A stretch of 64,000 nucleotides of DNA from R-RK-3 sp963842775 (GCA_963842775.1 CAWJHQ010000013.1:124001-188000); one strand, 5' to 3'. Positions 18,172 through 29,231 are shown, counted from the first letter of the stretch. The notes: a model not told the origin generated them from the sequence alone. Program-made: numbers and translations.

Positions 18172-21100
18172 TCAGGCTGGGAGCCCTGTCGTTCCGGCTG
18201 CGTCGAGCGGGCCTTGCCGCTTCCGGCGGCGCAGCTTGTCGAGGAAAAGATAGATGACCGGGGTGGTATAGACTGTCAGAAGCTGAGACACCGCCAGGCC
18301 GCCGATGATCGTGAGCCCCAAAGGCTGGCGCAGTTCGGACCCCGGTCCCGATGAGAGAATGAGCGGCAGCGCGCCAAGCATCGCCGCGAATGTGGTCATC
18401 AGGATCGGCCGGATGCGCTCCAGGCAAGCCTGCCTGATCGCCTCTCTCCCTGTCAGGCCGTGCGTGCGCTCCGCGTCCAGCGCGAAGTCCACCATCATGA
18501 TGCCGTTCTTCTTCACGATGCCGATCAGCAAGATCATCCCGATCAGCGCGATGAGCGAAAACTCCGTGCCGGTCGCGTGCAGGATCAAAAGCGCGCCGCA
18601 ACTCGCGGAGGGAAGCGTGGAGAGGATGGTCAGCGGATGGACCAGATCTTCATACAGGATGCCTAGCACCAGATAGACGGTGATCAGCGCGGCCAGGATC
18701 AGCAAAGGCTGCTGGGTGTCCTGCTGCTTCTGGCTCTGCGCGTCCCCGGCGAGCTGCACTTTGATTGTGTCGGGCAACCGCATCTGGTCGATCGCATCGA
18801 GCACGCCGGACAGCGCACCGTCCAGCGTCTGGTCCGGACCCAGATTGAAGCTGATCGTCACCGCCGGGAATTGCCCTTGGTGGTTGATCTCCAGAGGCGA
18901 CGCCGCGATGCTGATCTTCGCAACCGCCGACAATGGAATTTGCTCGCCCCTAAGGCTTGTCACATAAATCCGCGACAGGCCGTCCACCTCGCGCTGCAGC
19001 GCCGGATCGATCTCGAGAATGACCTTATATTGGTTGCGGTCGCCATAGAGCGTGGAGATCTGCCGCTCGCTGAAGGCATTGTTGAGCGCCGCGTCGATCG
19101 CGCGCACCGACACGCCGAGCCGCGCCGCGGTCAGCCGGTCGATCTCGATATAGGCCTGCGGACCGCCCGGCTCGCGATCGGAGGTTACATCGACGATGCC
19201 GGGCACCTTCCTGACGGATTCGACGACGCGCGGCGCCCAGTCGATCAGCTCGTGCAGCTCGGTGCTCCAGAGGGTGATCTGGTAGTTCGACCGGGAGCCC
19301 CTGGCTCCCATGCGCATTCCGGTCGCCGGGAACATCGTCACCTCCGCGCCGGGAATGTCACGCAGCTGGGTGCGCAGCCGATCGATGATTTGCAGTCCCG
19401 TCGCGTGGCGTTCGGTTTCCGGCTTCAATGTCATGTAGAAGCGGCCCTGATTGTTCGCGCCCCAACCCGAGTTGCCGCCAATGGACGCCCCGACGCTCAC
19501 GACATCGGGGTCTTTCAGCACCAAGTCGGTCACCTTGGTCTGCAGATCACGGATTTTCTCGAAGGACACGTCGGGCGAAGTGCGCGTGAAGCCGAACACC
19601 AAGGTGCTGTCGCCGCTCGGGATGAGCCCCTTGGGCAGTACGATGAACGTCATCACCGAAAGCGCGAACACGATGAAAGTCGCGACAAGCATCAGCCAGC
19701 GATGGTCGAGCGCCCAGTCCAGCGAGCGGGCGTAGGCACGGTCCATGGCCTCCAGAACGGGCTCGATGCGCCGGTCCACCCAGGTCTCGCGTGGCCTGGG
19801 CAGGCGATGCATGAAGCGGCCGCAAATCATCGGCGTAACCGTCAGCGAAATCGCGGCCGAGATCAGGATGGCGAAAGCCAGCGTCCAGCCGAATTCCTGC
19901 AAGATCTTGCCGAGGACGCCGCCCATGAACAAAAGCGGAATGAACGCCGCGACCAGCGACAGGCTGATCGAGACGATGGTGAAGCCGATCTGGCGCGCAC
20001 CCGCGAGCGCGGCTTCCACCGGTTTGAGCCCGTCTTGCATGTTGCGGTAGCAATTCTCGATGACGACGATGGCGTCGTCGACGACGAAGCCGACCGAGAT
20101 CGTCAGCGCCAGCAAGGACACATTGTCGAGGCTGAAACCGAAAAACCACATTGCCGTGACAGTGCCGGCGAGGGAAAGCGGCACTGCGATCATCGCCGCG
20201 AAGGTCGGGACGAGGCGGCGCAGAAACAGGAACACGACGAGCGTCACCAGCGAAATGCTCGCCGCCAGCGTCACCTCCAGATCGTGGATACTTTGACGGA
20301 TGGCGAGCGTGCGGTCGGACATGATGGAGATGGTCACGTCCTGAGGAATAAGCTTCTGCACCTCCGGCAGCAGCGCGTGAATGGCATCGACGGTTTTGAC
20401 GACATTGCCCTCGGCGGTCTTCTGGATGATGACGATGATTGCGGGGTCATTGTTAAAGGCGCCGGCAGCCAGCCGGTTGCTGGTGCTCTCCTCGATGCGC
20501 GCCACATCGCCCAGCCGCACGACCGTGCCGCCCTCGTTCTTCAACACGATGGAGGCGTAGTCCTGCACCGCGTTGAGCTGCCCGCCTGTCGTGATGATGA
20601 AGGATTTGTCCGGCCCATCGAGCTGGCCGAGCGGCAGAAGGGCGTTCGCTTCCGCGATGGCCGTGCGTACCGCCTCCAGTCCGATACGCTTCGCCTTCAG
20701 CGCGGCGGGATCGACGGTGACGCGGATGGCGGGTTGCTGCGCGCCGCCCACCTGGACCTCTGCCACGCCATCGATCTGCGCGATCCGAGTTGCGACGACG
20801 AGGTCGGCGATGTCGTAGATGTCCGCGGGACGCCGGGTGGGCGAAGTGATTGCCAGAATGAGGATCGGCGTACCGGAGGGGTTGAATTTGCGGATCTGCG
20901 GACGGCGGCTCAGATTGCCCGGCAAATCCGCTTGCGCGCCGTTGATGGCCGCCTGTACATCGCGCGCGGCATCCTCGACATTGCGGGCGAGATCGAACTG
21001 GACGGTGACGCTGGTGAAGCCCAGGCGGCTCGACGAGGTCAGTTCGGTGACGCCGGAAATCTCACCGATGCGCCGCTCCAGCGGGGCCGCGACGGTCGTC

Positions 21101-21279
21101 GCCATGGTTTCCGGACTTGCGCCGGGCAGCGCCGCCGTGACCGCCAGCGTCGGCAGATCGACGTTGGGCAGGCTGGCAACGGGCAGGTCGAAATAGGCCA
21201 CCGCTCCGGACAGGAAAAGCCCGACGGAAAGCAGCACCGTGGCGACAGGCCGGCGAATGAACGGAGCAGAGATATTCAT
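18172..21279 (-). CDS. mdtC: RND multidrug efflux permease (MdtC-like)
   Basis: 1035-residue inner-membrane proton/drug antiporter of the HAE1 RND family. It starts MNISAPFIRRPVATVLLSVG and has the typical plan of TM1, porter loop, TM2-7, second porter loop and TM8-12. Conserved membrane motifs include GFVVDDAIVVIENCYRNMQDG in TM4, whose aspartates form the proton relay. The ATG overlaps the stop of the upstream mdtB-like gene (ATGA at 21276-21279). Likely the third gene of an mdtABC operon exporting drugs or bile-like compounds. The frame is intact over 3.1 kb. Confidence 0.92.
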   Translation of the reverse strand: MNISAPFIRRPVATVLLSVGLFLSGAVAYFDLPVASLPNVDLPTLAVTAALPGASPETMATTVAAPLERRIGEISGVTELTSSSRLGFTSVTVQFDLARNVEDAARDVQAAINGAQADLPGNLSRRPQIRKFNPSGTPILILAITSPTRRPADIYDIADLVVATRIAQIDGVAEVQVGGAQQPAIRVTVDPAALKAKRIGLEAVRTAIAEANALLPLGQLDGPDKSFIITTGGQLNAVQDYASIVLKNEGGTVVRLGDVARIEESTSNRLAAGAFNNDPAIIVIIQKTAEGNVVKTVDAIHALLPEVQKLIPQDVTISIMSDRTLAIRQSIHDLEVTLAASISLVTLVVFLFLRRLVPTFAAMIAVPLSLAGTVTAMWFFGFSLDNVSLLALTISVGFVVDDAIVVIENCYRNMQDGLKPVEAALAGARQIGFTIVSISLSLVAAFIPLLFMGGVLGKILQEFGWTLAFAILISAAISLTVTPMICGRFMHRLPRPRETWVDRRIEPVLEAMDRAYARSLDWALDHRWLMLVATFIVFALSVMTFIVLPKGLIPSGDSTLVFGFTRTSPDVSFEKIRDLQTKVTDLVLKDPDVVSVGASIGGNSGWGANNQGRFYMTLKPETERHATGLQIIDRLRTQLRDIPGAEVTMFPATGMRMGARGSRSNYQITLWSTELHELIDWAPRVVESVRKVPGIVDVTSDREPGGPQAYIEIDRLTAARLGVSVRAIDAALNNAFSERQISTLYGDRNQYKVILEIDPALQREVDGLSRIYVTSLRGEQIPLSAVAKISIAASPLEINHQGQFPAVTISFNLGPDQTLDGALSGVLDAIDQMRLPDTIKVQLAGDAQSQKQQDTQQPLLILAALITVYLVLGILYEDLVHPLTILSTLPSASCGALLILHATGTEFSLIALIGMILLIGIVKKNGIMMVDFALDAERTHGLTGREAIRQACLERIRPILMTTFAAMLGALPLILSSGPGSELRQPLGLTIIGGLAVSQLLTVYTTPVIYLFLDKLRRRKRQGPLDAAGTTGLPA

Positions 21280-24200
21280 GGCCGCGCCAGGGATGGCTTC
21301 TGTGCCGGAGCGGCTTCACGCGCACCGCCCGCTTCAACGTCGTGCGGCAATGCCTCGAAGCCGGTGGTCCCTCCCGCCGCCTTCAGCAATCTGTCCTTCA
21401 GCCGGTCCATCGCCAGATAGATGACCGGTGTGGTGTAAAGCGTAATGAGCTGGCTGAGCAGCAGACCGCCAATGATCGTGATGCCCAGCGGGACGCGCGA
21501 TTCCGACCCCGGACCGTGACCGAGTACGAGCGGGATTGCGCCGAATAGCGCGGCAAAGGTGGTCATCATGATCGGCCGAAAACGGAGCAGGCACGCTTCG
21601 CGGATGGCATCGAACGGGGCCATGCCCCGCTCGCGCTGAGCGTCCAGCGCGAAGTCGATCATGATAATCGCATTCTTCTTCACGATGCCCATCAGCAGCA
21701 CGATGCCGATCAGCGCGACGAAGGTGAACTCCAGCCCGAACAGTTGCAGCGCCACCAATGCGCCAATGCCCGCCGAAGGCAGCGTCGTCAGGATGGTGAA
21801 CGGGTGGATGAAGCTCTCATAGAGGACGCCCAGAACGATGTAGATGACGATGATGGCCGCAAGGATCAGCAGAGGCTGACTCGCCATCGAGGCATTGAAT
21901 TCCTGAACTGCCCCCTCGAAATTGCCGGTGAACGAGGAGGGCAGGCCGATTGTGGCTGTCGCCTCATGGATGGCGTTCACCGCCTGATCGAGGGACGCAT
22001 CGGGCGCGAGATTGAAGCTGATCGTCGCCGCCGGGAATTGCTGCACGCGCTGGATCGCGAGCGGCTTCGTCGTGCGCTCGACCGTCGCGAAGGATGAGAG
22101 CGGAATCTGGTTCGCCCTGCCCTGCACTTGTGTCTGCACCGTGGTGGCGCCCGCAATCGCCAGGATGCCCGTCCCCGGCACGAACAGCCTTTCCAGGATC
22201 GCCGGGTCGGTTTGCAGCGCGGGATCAGCCTCGAGCACCACCCGATATTGGTTCGCCTGCCCGAAGATGGTGGAAATCTGACGCTGGCCGAATGCGTTAT
22301 ACAGCGCGTTGTTCACGTCCTGCATCGAGACGCCGAGCCGCCCCGCCGCGACCCGGTCTACCTTGATGACCAGTGCAGGCCCGTCTTCCTGCAAATCGGT
22401 GGAGACGTCGGTGAGTTCCGGCCGCGTCTTCAGAGCCGCCAGCGTCTTGCCCGCCCATTCCGAGAATGAATCCGGCTCCGTGCTGGTCAATACATATTGA
22501 TATTGAGTGCGACTCTTGCGGGTGCCTATCTGAATATCCTGCACCATCTGGAAATGGGCGTTGACGCCAGGCAGCCCGCGTGTCGCGGCATCTAGCCGCC
22601 GCATGATTTCGGACGCGCTCACATCGCGCTGCGTCTTCGGCTTCAGGGTGATTGCGAAATGACCGATATTGGGCGCGCTGTTGGTGGTGCCGACACCTAC
22701 GATGGACACCACACCGACCACATCGGGATCGCGCCGGATCACTGCCTCAACTTGATTCTGCAATGTCTGAAGCCGAGTGAAGGACACGTCCTGCGCGGCG
22801 TCGGTCTCGGCGGTGAGGAATCCCGTATCCTGGTCGGGGAGGAAGCCTTTCGGGATGGCGATATAGAGCGCGATCGTGATGACGAGCGTCGCGGCTGTGA
22901 CGATCAGCATCAAGCCTTGATGGCGAAGCACCGCATCCAGCGACACGCGATAGAGGAACTGCGTCGCAGCGAGCGGTGCGTCCGAGAGCCGGCCAATCCA
23001 CGATTTCCGGCGCGGCGCCGCAGGCCGCAGGAGGCGGGCGCACATCATCGGCGTCAAGGTCAGTGCCACGATCGCGGAGACGACCACGGCAATGGTCAAT
23101 GTAAGCGCGAATTCCTGGAACAGCCTGCCGACGATCCCGGTCATAAACAGCAGCGGGATGAACACCGCCACAAGTGAGACGGTCAGTGAAATGATGGTGA
23201 AGCCGATCTCGCCCGCACCCTTATAGGCCGCGACCATCGGTGGATCGCCCCGCTCTATATGGCGGACGATGTTCTCGATCATGACGATGGCGTCGTCGAC
23301 GACGAAGCCCGTGGCGATGGTCAGCGCCATGAGCGACAGATTATCGAGGCTGAACCCGGCATACCACATCAGCCCGAAGGCGGAGGCAAGCGATAGGGGC
23401 AGCGTCACGCCGGCGACGAACGTCGCGCTCAGCGTGCGCAGGAACAGCAGCACCACGAGGATGACGAGCCCGATGCTAAGCACGAGCGTGAACTGCACTT
23501 CGCTCACCGAGGCGCGGATCGTCGCCGTCCGGTCGGCGACCACTTCGGCGCGAACACCGGCCGGCAGCCCTCGTTCGAGCTGCGGCAGCATCGCCTTCAT
23601 GCGATCGACGGTGGCGACGATATTCGCGCCCGGCTGACGCTGCACGTCGATGATGATCGCGGGGCTGCCGTTGTAGCGGCCCGAAGCGCGCACATTCTCG
23701 ATGCCGCTGACGATTTTCGCGACATCGCGCAGCAGCACGGGCGATCCATTCGCATAGGCGACGACGACATTGCCATAGGCGTCGGCGTTTTCGAGCTGAT
23801 CGTTGGCGCCGATGGTGAATGCCTTCTGCGGGCCGTTCAGCGTACCCTTCGCGCCGGAGACATTCGCCTCCGCGATGGCGGCGCGCAGGGTTTCCAGACT
23901 GATGCTATAGGCGGCGAGTCTCGACAGGTCGGCCTGGATGCGGATCGCGGGCCGCATATTGCCCTGCACCGTGACATGGCCGACGCCCTCAACCTGGCTC
24001 AGCCGCGGCGTCATGAAGGTATCGGCCAGATCGCTCAGCCGCTCCATCGAGACATTTTCAGAGGTGAGCGCCAGGGTGACGATCGGCGGGTCGGACGGGT
24101 TGACCTTGGCGTAAGTCGGCGGATAGGGCAGCCCGTCCGGCAAATCGCCTTCCGCCGCACTGATCGCCGACTGCACGTCCTGGCCGGCAGCGTTGATGTC

Positions 24201-24497
24201 GCGGTCGAGTGCGAATTGCAGCGTCACCTGGCTGAGCCCGTGCGAACTGGTCGAACTCATCGTCGTGAGCGCCGGGATCTGGCCGAGCTTGCGCTCAAGC
24301 GGCGCGGTGACAAGCGCTGCCATCGTATCGGCGCTCGCACCAGGAAGCTGGGTGGTCACCTGGATGACGGGAAAATCGACCTGCGGCAGCGAGGAGATCG
24401 GCAGATTGATATAGGCCAGCGCACTCCCCAGCAGCACCGCGATCGCCAGCAGCGAGGTCGCGACGGGGCGGGCGATGAAAGGAGCGGAGACGTTCAT
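21276..24497 (-). CDS. mdtB: RND multidrug efflux permease (MdtB-like)
   Basis: 1073-residue RND permease, close in plan to the next gene but diverged. It starts MNVSAPFIARPVATSLLAIA and carries GFVVDDAIVMIENIVRHIERG in TM4 and the GIVKKNAIIMIDFALDAQRERG loop typical of RND pumps in the second half. MdtB and MdtC form mixed trimers in E. coli, and a matched pair here suggests the same. Overlaps mdtA by 4 bp upstream and mdtC by 4 bp downstream. A C-terminal tail rich in Ala/Pro (EAGGAREAAPAQKP) is extra compared with E. coli MdtB. Confidence 0.93.
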   Translation of the reverse strand: MNVSAPFIARPVATSLLAIAVLLGSALAYINLPISSLPQVDFPVIQVTTQLPGASADTMAALVTAPLERKLGQIPALTTMSSTSSHGLSQVTLQFALDRDINAAGQDVQSAISAAEGDLPDGLPYPPTYAKVNPSDPPIVTLALTSENVSMERLSDLADTFMTPRLSQVEGVGHVTVQGNMRPAIRIQADLSRLAAYSISLETLRAAIAEANVSGAKGTLNGPQKAFTIGANDQLENADAYGNVVVAYANGSPVLLRDVAKIVSGIENVRASGRYNGSPAIIIDVQRQPGANIVATVDRMKAMLPQLERGLPAGVRAEVVADRTATIRASVSEVQFTLVLSIGLVILVVLLFLRTLSATFVAGVTLPLSLASAFGLMWYAGFSLDNLSLMALTIATGFVVDDAIVMIENIVRHIERGDPPMVAAYKGAGEIGFTIISLTVSLVAVFIPLLFMTGIVGRLFQEFALTLTIAVVVSAIVALTLTPMMCARLLRPAAPRRKSWIGRLSDAPLAATQFLYRVSLDAVLRHQGLMLIVTAATLVITIALYIAIPKGFLPDQDTGFLTAETDAAQDVSFTRLQTLQNQVEAVIRRDPDVVGVVSIVGVGTTNSAPNIGHFAITLKPKTQRDVSASEIMRRLDAATRGLPGVNAHFQMVQDIQIGTRKSRTQYQYVLTSTEPDSFSEWAGKTLAALKTRPELTDVSTDLQEDGPALVIKVDRVAAGRLGVSMQDVNNALYNAFGQRQISTIFGQANQYRVVLEADPALQTDPAILERLFVPGTGILAIAGATTVQTQVQGRANQIPLSSFATVERTTKPLAIQRVQQFPAATISFNLAPDASLDQAVNAIHEATATIGLPSSFTGNFEGAVQEFNASMASQPLLILAAIIVIYIVLGVLYESFIHPFTILTTLPSAGIGALVALQLFGLEFTFVALIGIVLLMGIVKKNAIIMIDFALDAQRERGMAPFDAIREACLLRFRPIMMTTFAALFGAIPLVLGHGPGSESRVPLGITIIGGLLLSQLITLYTTPVIYLAMDRLKDRLLKAAGGTTGFEALPHDVEAGGAREAAPAQKPSLARP

Positions 24498-25840
24498 TGT
24501 GCCGGTCCGGTTTGTCCCTGCGCGGCAACGCTGCGGTCATCTTTTTCGCCGGACCTGGCGCCTGCGCCGTCTCGACGGTGCCGGCGCGGCTTACGCTCTT
24601 CCGGAGGGGCGGCGGGCGCTTCACCTGTTGCGGCATCGGCCGCCTCGGGCGTCGTGGTACCCGGCCAATCCTGATAGGTCGGCGTAATTTTGGAGCCGTC
24701 CTGCAAATTGGCGAAACCGCTGGTCACAACCCACTCTTCGGGCTTTATCCCCTTTGCGATTACCGCTTGATCCTGGCCTTCCTGCGTCACATCCACATTG
24801 GTCAACTTAACCGTGTTGCCCGGTTGCGTGACGTAGACAAAACGGCCAGATGCGCCCTGCTGAACCGCCGCCGAGGGAACTACGGTGGCGCCCGGCAGTG
24901 TTCGCAAATGCACGCGAATATTGACGAACTGTCCCGGCCAGAGGCTTAGCTTTTCATTCGGAAATGCGCCTTTCAGCCGTATCGTGCCGGTGCTTTGATC
25001 GATACGGTTGTCGATCACCTCAAGCGTCCCCTCGCCCACGGTCTTGCCACCCACCGATGCGACAAGCTCCACCTGTCCGGCGGCCTTCGCCTGGACGAGA
25101 TCGCCGACAAAGGTCTCCGGCAGCGTAAAGAGAACCGAAACCGGCTGAAGCTGCGCGATGACCACGATCCCGCCCGCGTCTCCCGGCGTGACCAGATTGC
25201 CGATATCGAGTTCGCGCATACCAGCGCGCCCGTCAAATGGCGCTCTTATGGTGGTCAGATCCAGATTGGTTTTGGCGCTGTCGATCTGGGCTTGATCCTG
25301 GCGTATCTGAGCTTCCAACTGCGTGACCAGGGCACGCTGCGTATCGGCTTGCTTCACCGAGCCGTAATTGGATTTTTCCAGCTCCTCATAGCGCCTCAGA
25401 TCGCTGCGTGCATTGGCCAGCACCGCCTCGTCCATCGCCTTCCTGGCGACAGCCTGATCATAGGCGGCCTGATAGGTCGCCGGGTCGATCCTGGCAAGAA
25501 CGTCGCCCTTTTTGACATTCTGGCCCTCGGCAAAATCGACTTCGATCAGGCGTCCGCCGACCTGGGCATGGATGGTAGCCGAATTATAGGCCTGCACCGT
25601 GCCGACGCCGTTGAGATAGACGGGAACGTCGGCGGTCTTGGCCGCGACGGCCAGCACCGTTACAGGCCGGTTTGGATCAGCGCCGCCCCGGCGCGACCTC
25701 CGCCCACCTCCGCCCGCGCGGCGCCCCTCTTCACCGGCAACTTCGCCAGGAGGCTTCGGGAATATCTTGTCCTTGTAGATGAACGCGACCGCCGCACAGG
25801 TCAGGAGAATAAGGATCAATGCGGGCAGAACTCTTTTCAC
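24494..25840 (-). CDS. mdtA: RND efflux periplasmic adaptor (MdtA-like)
   Basis: 448-residue membrane-fusion protein that joins the RND pump to an outer-membrane channel. An N-terminal anchor (MKRVLPALILILLTCAAVAFIYK) leads to a basic, Gly-rich linker, a biotinyl-lipoyl half (VGGRLIEVDFAEGQNVKKGDVLARIDP), a coiled-coil hairpin with RRYEELEKSNYGSVKQADTQ, and beta-barrel and membrane-proximal domains. The C-terminal region is Pro/Glu/Arg-rich. First gene of the operon; no outer-membrane factor or regulator lies next to it. Confidence 0.92.
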   Translation of the reverse strand: MKRVLPALILILLTCAAVAFIYKDKIFPKPPGEVAGEEGRRAGGGGRRSRRGGADPNRPVTVLAVAAKTADVPVYLNGVGTVQAYNSATIHAQVGGRLIEVDFAEGQNVKKGDVLARIDPATYQAAYDQAVARKAMDEAVLANARSDLRRYEELEKSNYGSVKQADTQRALVTQLEAQIRQDQAQIDSAKTNLDLTTIRAPFDGRAGMRELDIGNLVTPGDAGGIVVIAQLQPVSVLFTLPETFVGDLVQAKAAGQVELVASVGGKTVGEGTLEVIDNRIDQSTGTIRLKGAFPNEKLSLWPGQFVNIRVHLRTLPGATVVPSAAVQQGASGRFVYVTQPGNTVKLTNVDVTQEGQDQAVIAKGIKPEEWVVTSGFANLQDGSKITPTYQDWPGTTTPEAADAATGEAPAAPPEERKPRRHRRDGAGARSGEKDDRSVAAQGQTGPAQ

Positions 25841-26311
25841 GACAGGTTCGCCTTAAGCTACTCAGAGACCAAAATTGAAAATTCACCGGCATCCAAGCTG
25901 TTACGGACCGATGCCGCAATTCCTTCGCGAGGAACTGAAATGAGCCGGGGCGGCGTCATAGTGGTCATGGGATAAAGCGATGTCGAGGAGATTAATGTAT
26001 CCAGGCGCAAGCCGCTTTTTCGGCGCCGTCGTGGCCGGATGAAATCCACAGCTGGGCGGACAAGCGTCGCCGGATGCATAAGTTGATGCTATGGATGGCG
26101 GGCTACGCAACCGAAGCCGGCACCGGCAGTACCGAGACGGGCCGCTCAGTGGCGCCGAAAACGGCATTGGCGTGGCATCAATATGGCACCGCTCGGCGAA
26201 AAGCTCCTTTTCCGCCACATATTAGCGCCATATCGGCGTTTTAAGCTGCCGTTCCTGAACTCAAGAGTTGCAAAACTTGCCGGGCAAGGGTTGCAGCGGG
26301 ACAGACAGAGC
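25841..26311. other. Divergent intergenic region, mdtA / mscS-like
   Basis: About 470 bp between divergent genes, so it must hold promoters for both the efflux operon and the channel gene. I see no strong sigma70 pair, no operator-like palindrome and no credible small gene; the open frames here are short and lack ribosome-binding sites. Confidence 0.5.
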
Positions 26312-29033
26312 ATGGCTCACCGCAAATCGAACATGTCACTTTCGACGCTGCTGCCGCTGTTCGTCATCGCCTGCTTCGGAACCGCACACGCCCAGGTGCA
26401 ACTCACCCCGCCTCCAATCAAAGCTGATAGCTGGAACGCGCAGCTTGCGCAAACCGACGCGGTCCAAGCACCGCCGCAAGTGACTGCGCCTCCTGCTGCC
26501 GCGGAGCCTCCAAAATCGGCGCCCCCCGACTTCTCGATCGTCGACCGCGCGACAGGCATGCAAGCCGTCTCTGTTATGGACGCATGGGCGAAGGCGCTCG
26601 ACGAGTTGGACCAGACGCTGAATACCCCGACGCTGCCTTACACCCAGCTCGACAAGGTGCGCTACCGGCTGGAGGCCGTGCACGAACAGATCGACCAGTT
26701 CGTCGACTTGCTGACGCCGAAACTGGATGCGGCAAAGGCCCAGGTCGACAATCTGGGCGCCGCGCCGGCCACAGGTGAGCCGGAGGCTGTCGCAAGTCAG
26801 CGCGCCGAGTTGGAAAAAGCGTTCGGCAGCCTGAGCGCCGCAAGGAACATTGCCGAATCCACGCGCCTCCGCGCGAACCAGGTGGCCGGCCGTGTCCAGG
26901 AAATCCGGCGCAAGAAATTCGCCAACCGCCTCTTCGAGCGCGTCCCGGACGCCCATGACAGCGATACATGGATCAATGCGCCGTCCCAGCTCAGCTATGC
27001 CGTGCAGAAGGCCGGCCAGACCGTTGCCGGCTGGTGGCACCATACGGATCGACGGTTGGATATCGTTCAACTTCTGGTCCTGGCGGTCCTGCTGGCCGCC
27101 GCGACCGCCTATGCGTCGAATCGCGGCATCAGGCATTTCCGCTCCTGGGACGAACCCGCGGAACCGCCGATCTGGAAACGCGCCACGTCAGCGGCGTGGG
27201 TCATCCTGCTTCGGGTGCTGCCCTATGCCGCCACTTCGGCGTTCCTCTATTATGGGCTGAAAGCCCAGGAGTTGATGTCCGATGATGTCGGCCGCCTCGC
27301 CTATTCGGCGATGCGATCAACTCTGATCGTTGCTGCGGTTGCCTCCCTCGTCACCACCGCGCTGGCCCCGCGCTCGCCGCATTGGCGCCTGCTGCCGATG
27401 TCGAACGAGGCCGCCGGCCGTATTCGCTGGCTGGTGGTTGCGCTGGCGTCCGTCTACAGTCTCACGCTCCTGCTGGCGACCATTCGCTTTGTGGCGAACG
27501 CGCCGTTTACGCTTTCGGTCGCGCAGAATTGCGTTTCCAGCATCATTGTCGCCGGGCTGGTCATCGCGATTTTGCGTACGTCGCGCAATGCTCCCAGCGT
27601 CGCGGGCGCGCCCGAATTCGCCTGGATCAGCAAGTTGCGAACGCCCCTCTGGGGGATAGCCGGGCTCATCCTGGTGACCGCGCTTGCCGGGTATATCGGG
27701 CTGGCGCGCTTCATTTCTGCCCAGCTCATCGTTACCGGCACGACGCTTTCGGTGCATGTATCTGCTGCTCATCTGGGTCGACGCGTTCGGCCTCAGTCTG
27801 GGCGATGAGGAGGCCAAGCCCGGACGATGGCTCAAGGACCAGGCCGACTTCGATCAGCGCCGCCGCGAACAGCTTGCGCTGCCGGTGACGCTGTTGCTGA
27901 AATCGGCCGTGCTGCTATGCACCCTGCCTTTCATCCTCCTGCAATGGGGCTTCGACTGGAAGGATATCGGCGAGTGGGGCAACGCACTGTTCTTCGGCTT
28001 CAGGATCGGCAACACGCAGATCTCGATCGCCGCGATTCTGGCCTCGGCGGTCGTCTTCGGCCTCGGCTATCTCGTCGCGAGGCTGTTGCAGAACTGGCTG
28101 GACGACAAGGTGCTGACACCGGCGGGCATTTCAGGTGGCGCGCGCCATTCCATTCGCACGGGTGTTGGCTATATCGGCATTATCGTCGCGGGGCTGTTCG
28201 CCATATCCTATGCGGGCCTCGACCTGTCCAACATCGCGCTCATCGCCGGTGCGCTTTCGGTCGGTATCGGCCTGGGCCTGCAAGGCGTGGTGAACAATTT
28301 CGTCTCAGGTATCATCCTCCTGGTCGAGCGGCCCATCAAGGTCGGCGACTGGGTGGTTGTCGGTGGCGAAGAGGGGCTTGTGCGCAAGATCAGCGTGCGT
28401 TCAACCGAGATCGAAACCTTCGACCGCGCCAATGTGCTGGTTCCGAATTCCTATTTCATTTCCGAAAAGGTGAAGAACTGGACGCTGCATAATTACAGCG
28501 GCCGCTTCGTCATCCCGGTCAGCGTCCAACATGGCAGCAATCCGCGCCAGGTCAGGGATGTTCTGCTGAAGGTAGCCAAGGCGCATCCGCAGGTGATGGC
28601 AAATCCGGAGCCCCACGTCTATTTCGAGGATTTCGCCTCCGACGCGCTCAATTTCAAGCTGTTCGCCTATGCTTACGACATCACCAAGTCGCTCGCGCTA
28701 CGCACGGATCTGCGCATCGGAATCATCGAAGCCTTCGGCGAGGAAGGCATCGCAATCCGAGGCAAGCCCAGCGACGTGCAACAGCCCGCTGCCGAGTCGC
28801 TGCAAAAGGCCATCGCCGCGCAGCTCGCCCAGCAGGCACGTTCGGAGCCGAGGCAACGCGCCTTCCAAGCGCGGAAGGCCCGCAAGTCCGAGGCTTACGC
28901 GAGGAGCAAGGCGATCAAATCCCGAATGGCGGGGGCGCCATCCGCACCGAACATAGCGTCGCCGCCCGCACCGGCCGCTCGACCACCGAGCTTTAGAGCA
29001 CTTCCCGAAAAGTGTTACGCGGTTTTCGGATAA
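26312..29033 (+). CDS. Large MscS-family mechanosensitive channel (MscK-like), one frame break
   Basis: Inner-membrane mechanosensitive channel with a long periplasmic N-terminal part. Signal peptide (SLSTLLPLFVIACFGTAHAQ), then a DUF3772-like helical region with Pro-rich and coiled-coil segments, many transmembrane helices (27070-28280) and the MscS pore and beta domains: GALSVGIGLGLQGVVNNFVSG, then VLVPNSYFISEKVKNW. The frame breaks at about 27750-27758; dropping one base joins TTLSV to YLLLIWVDAFG, giving 906 residues. The last about 12 residues (ALPEKCYAVFG) are encoded by a dispersed repeat that also supplies the stop. A role in osmotic down-shock protection is likely. Confidence 0.85.
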
Positions 29034-29095
29034 GAAGCGCGATCAAACAAAAATGAGAGCGGCTTCCGATTCGAATGAAGCGGAACCGCTCTAGC
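28991..29095. repeat. Dispersed palindromic repeat overlapping the 3' end of the mscS-like gene
   Basis: Begins TTTAGAGCACTTCCC inside the channel gene and ends ACCGCTCTAG at about 29094. The right half is an inverted repeat: GAGCGGCTTCCG (about 29051-29062) pairs with CGGAACCGCTC. It resembles the TAGAGC...GCTCTAG elements common between genes in Rhizobiales. The related copies in this window are at 36330, 54108 and 57739. Confidence 0.75.
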
Positions 29096-29231
29096 CGCAG
29101 CCTTGTCCGCGTCAGACGGCATCGCATCGACGCGAACCGCGTTGGCATGGGTATATTGCCTCCTGCAACATTGCGGTCGCGCCTGTTCATGGTTAAGAAG
29201 CCCTAAGGGCCATGATGTCGAGTGGGGGCAA

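Noticed and set aside
18871..21420. 849-residue open frame on the plus strand inside the RND pump genes
   Set aside because: It is antisense to a clear, intact RND permease, has low-complexity His/Arg/Asp composition and no family features. High-GC codons produce such shadows.
25901..26218. 105-residue open frame on the minus strand between mdtA and the channel gene
   Set aside because: Not supported by a ribosome-binding site or composition; the gap is better explained as a divergent promoter region.
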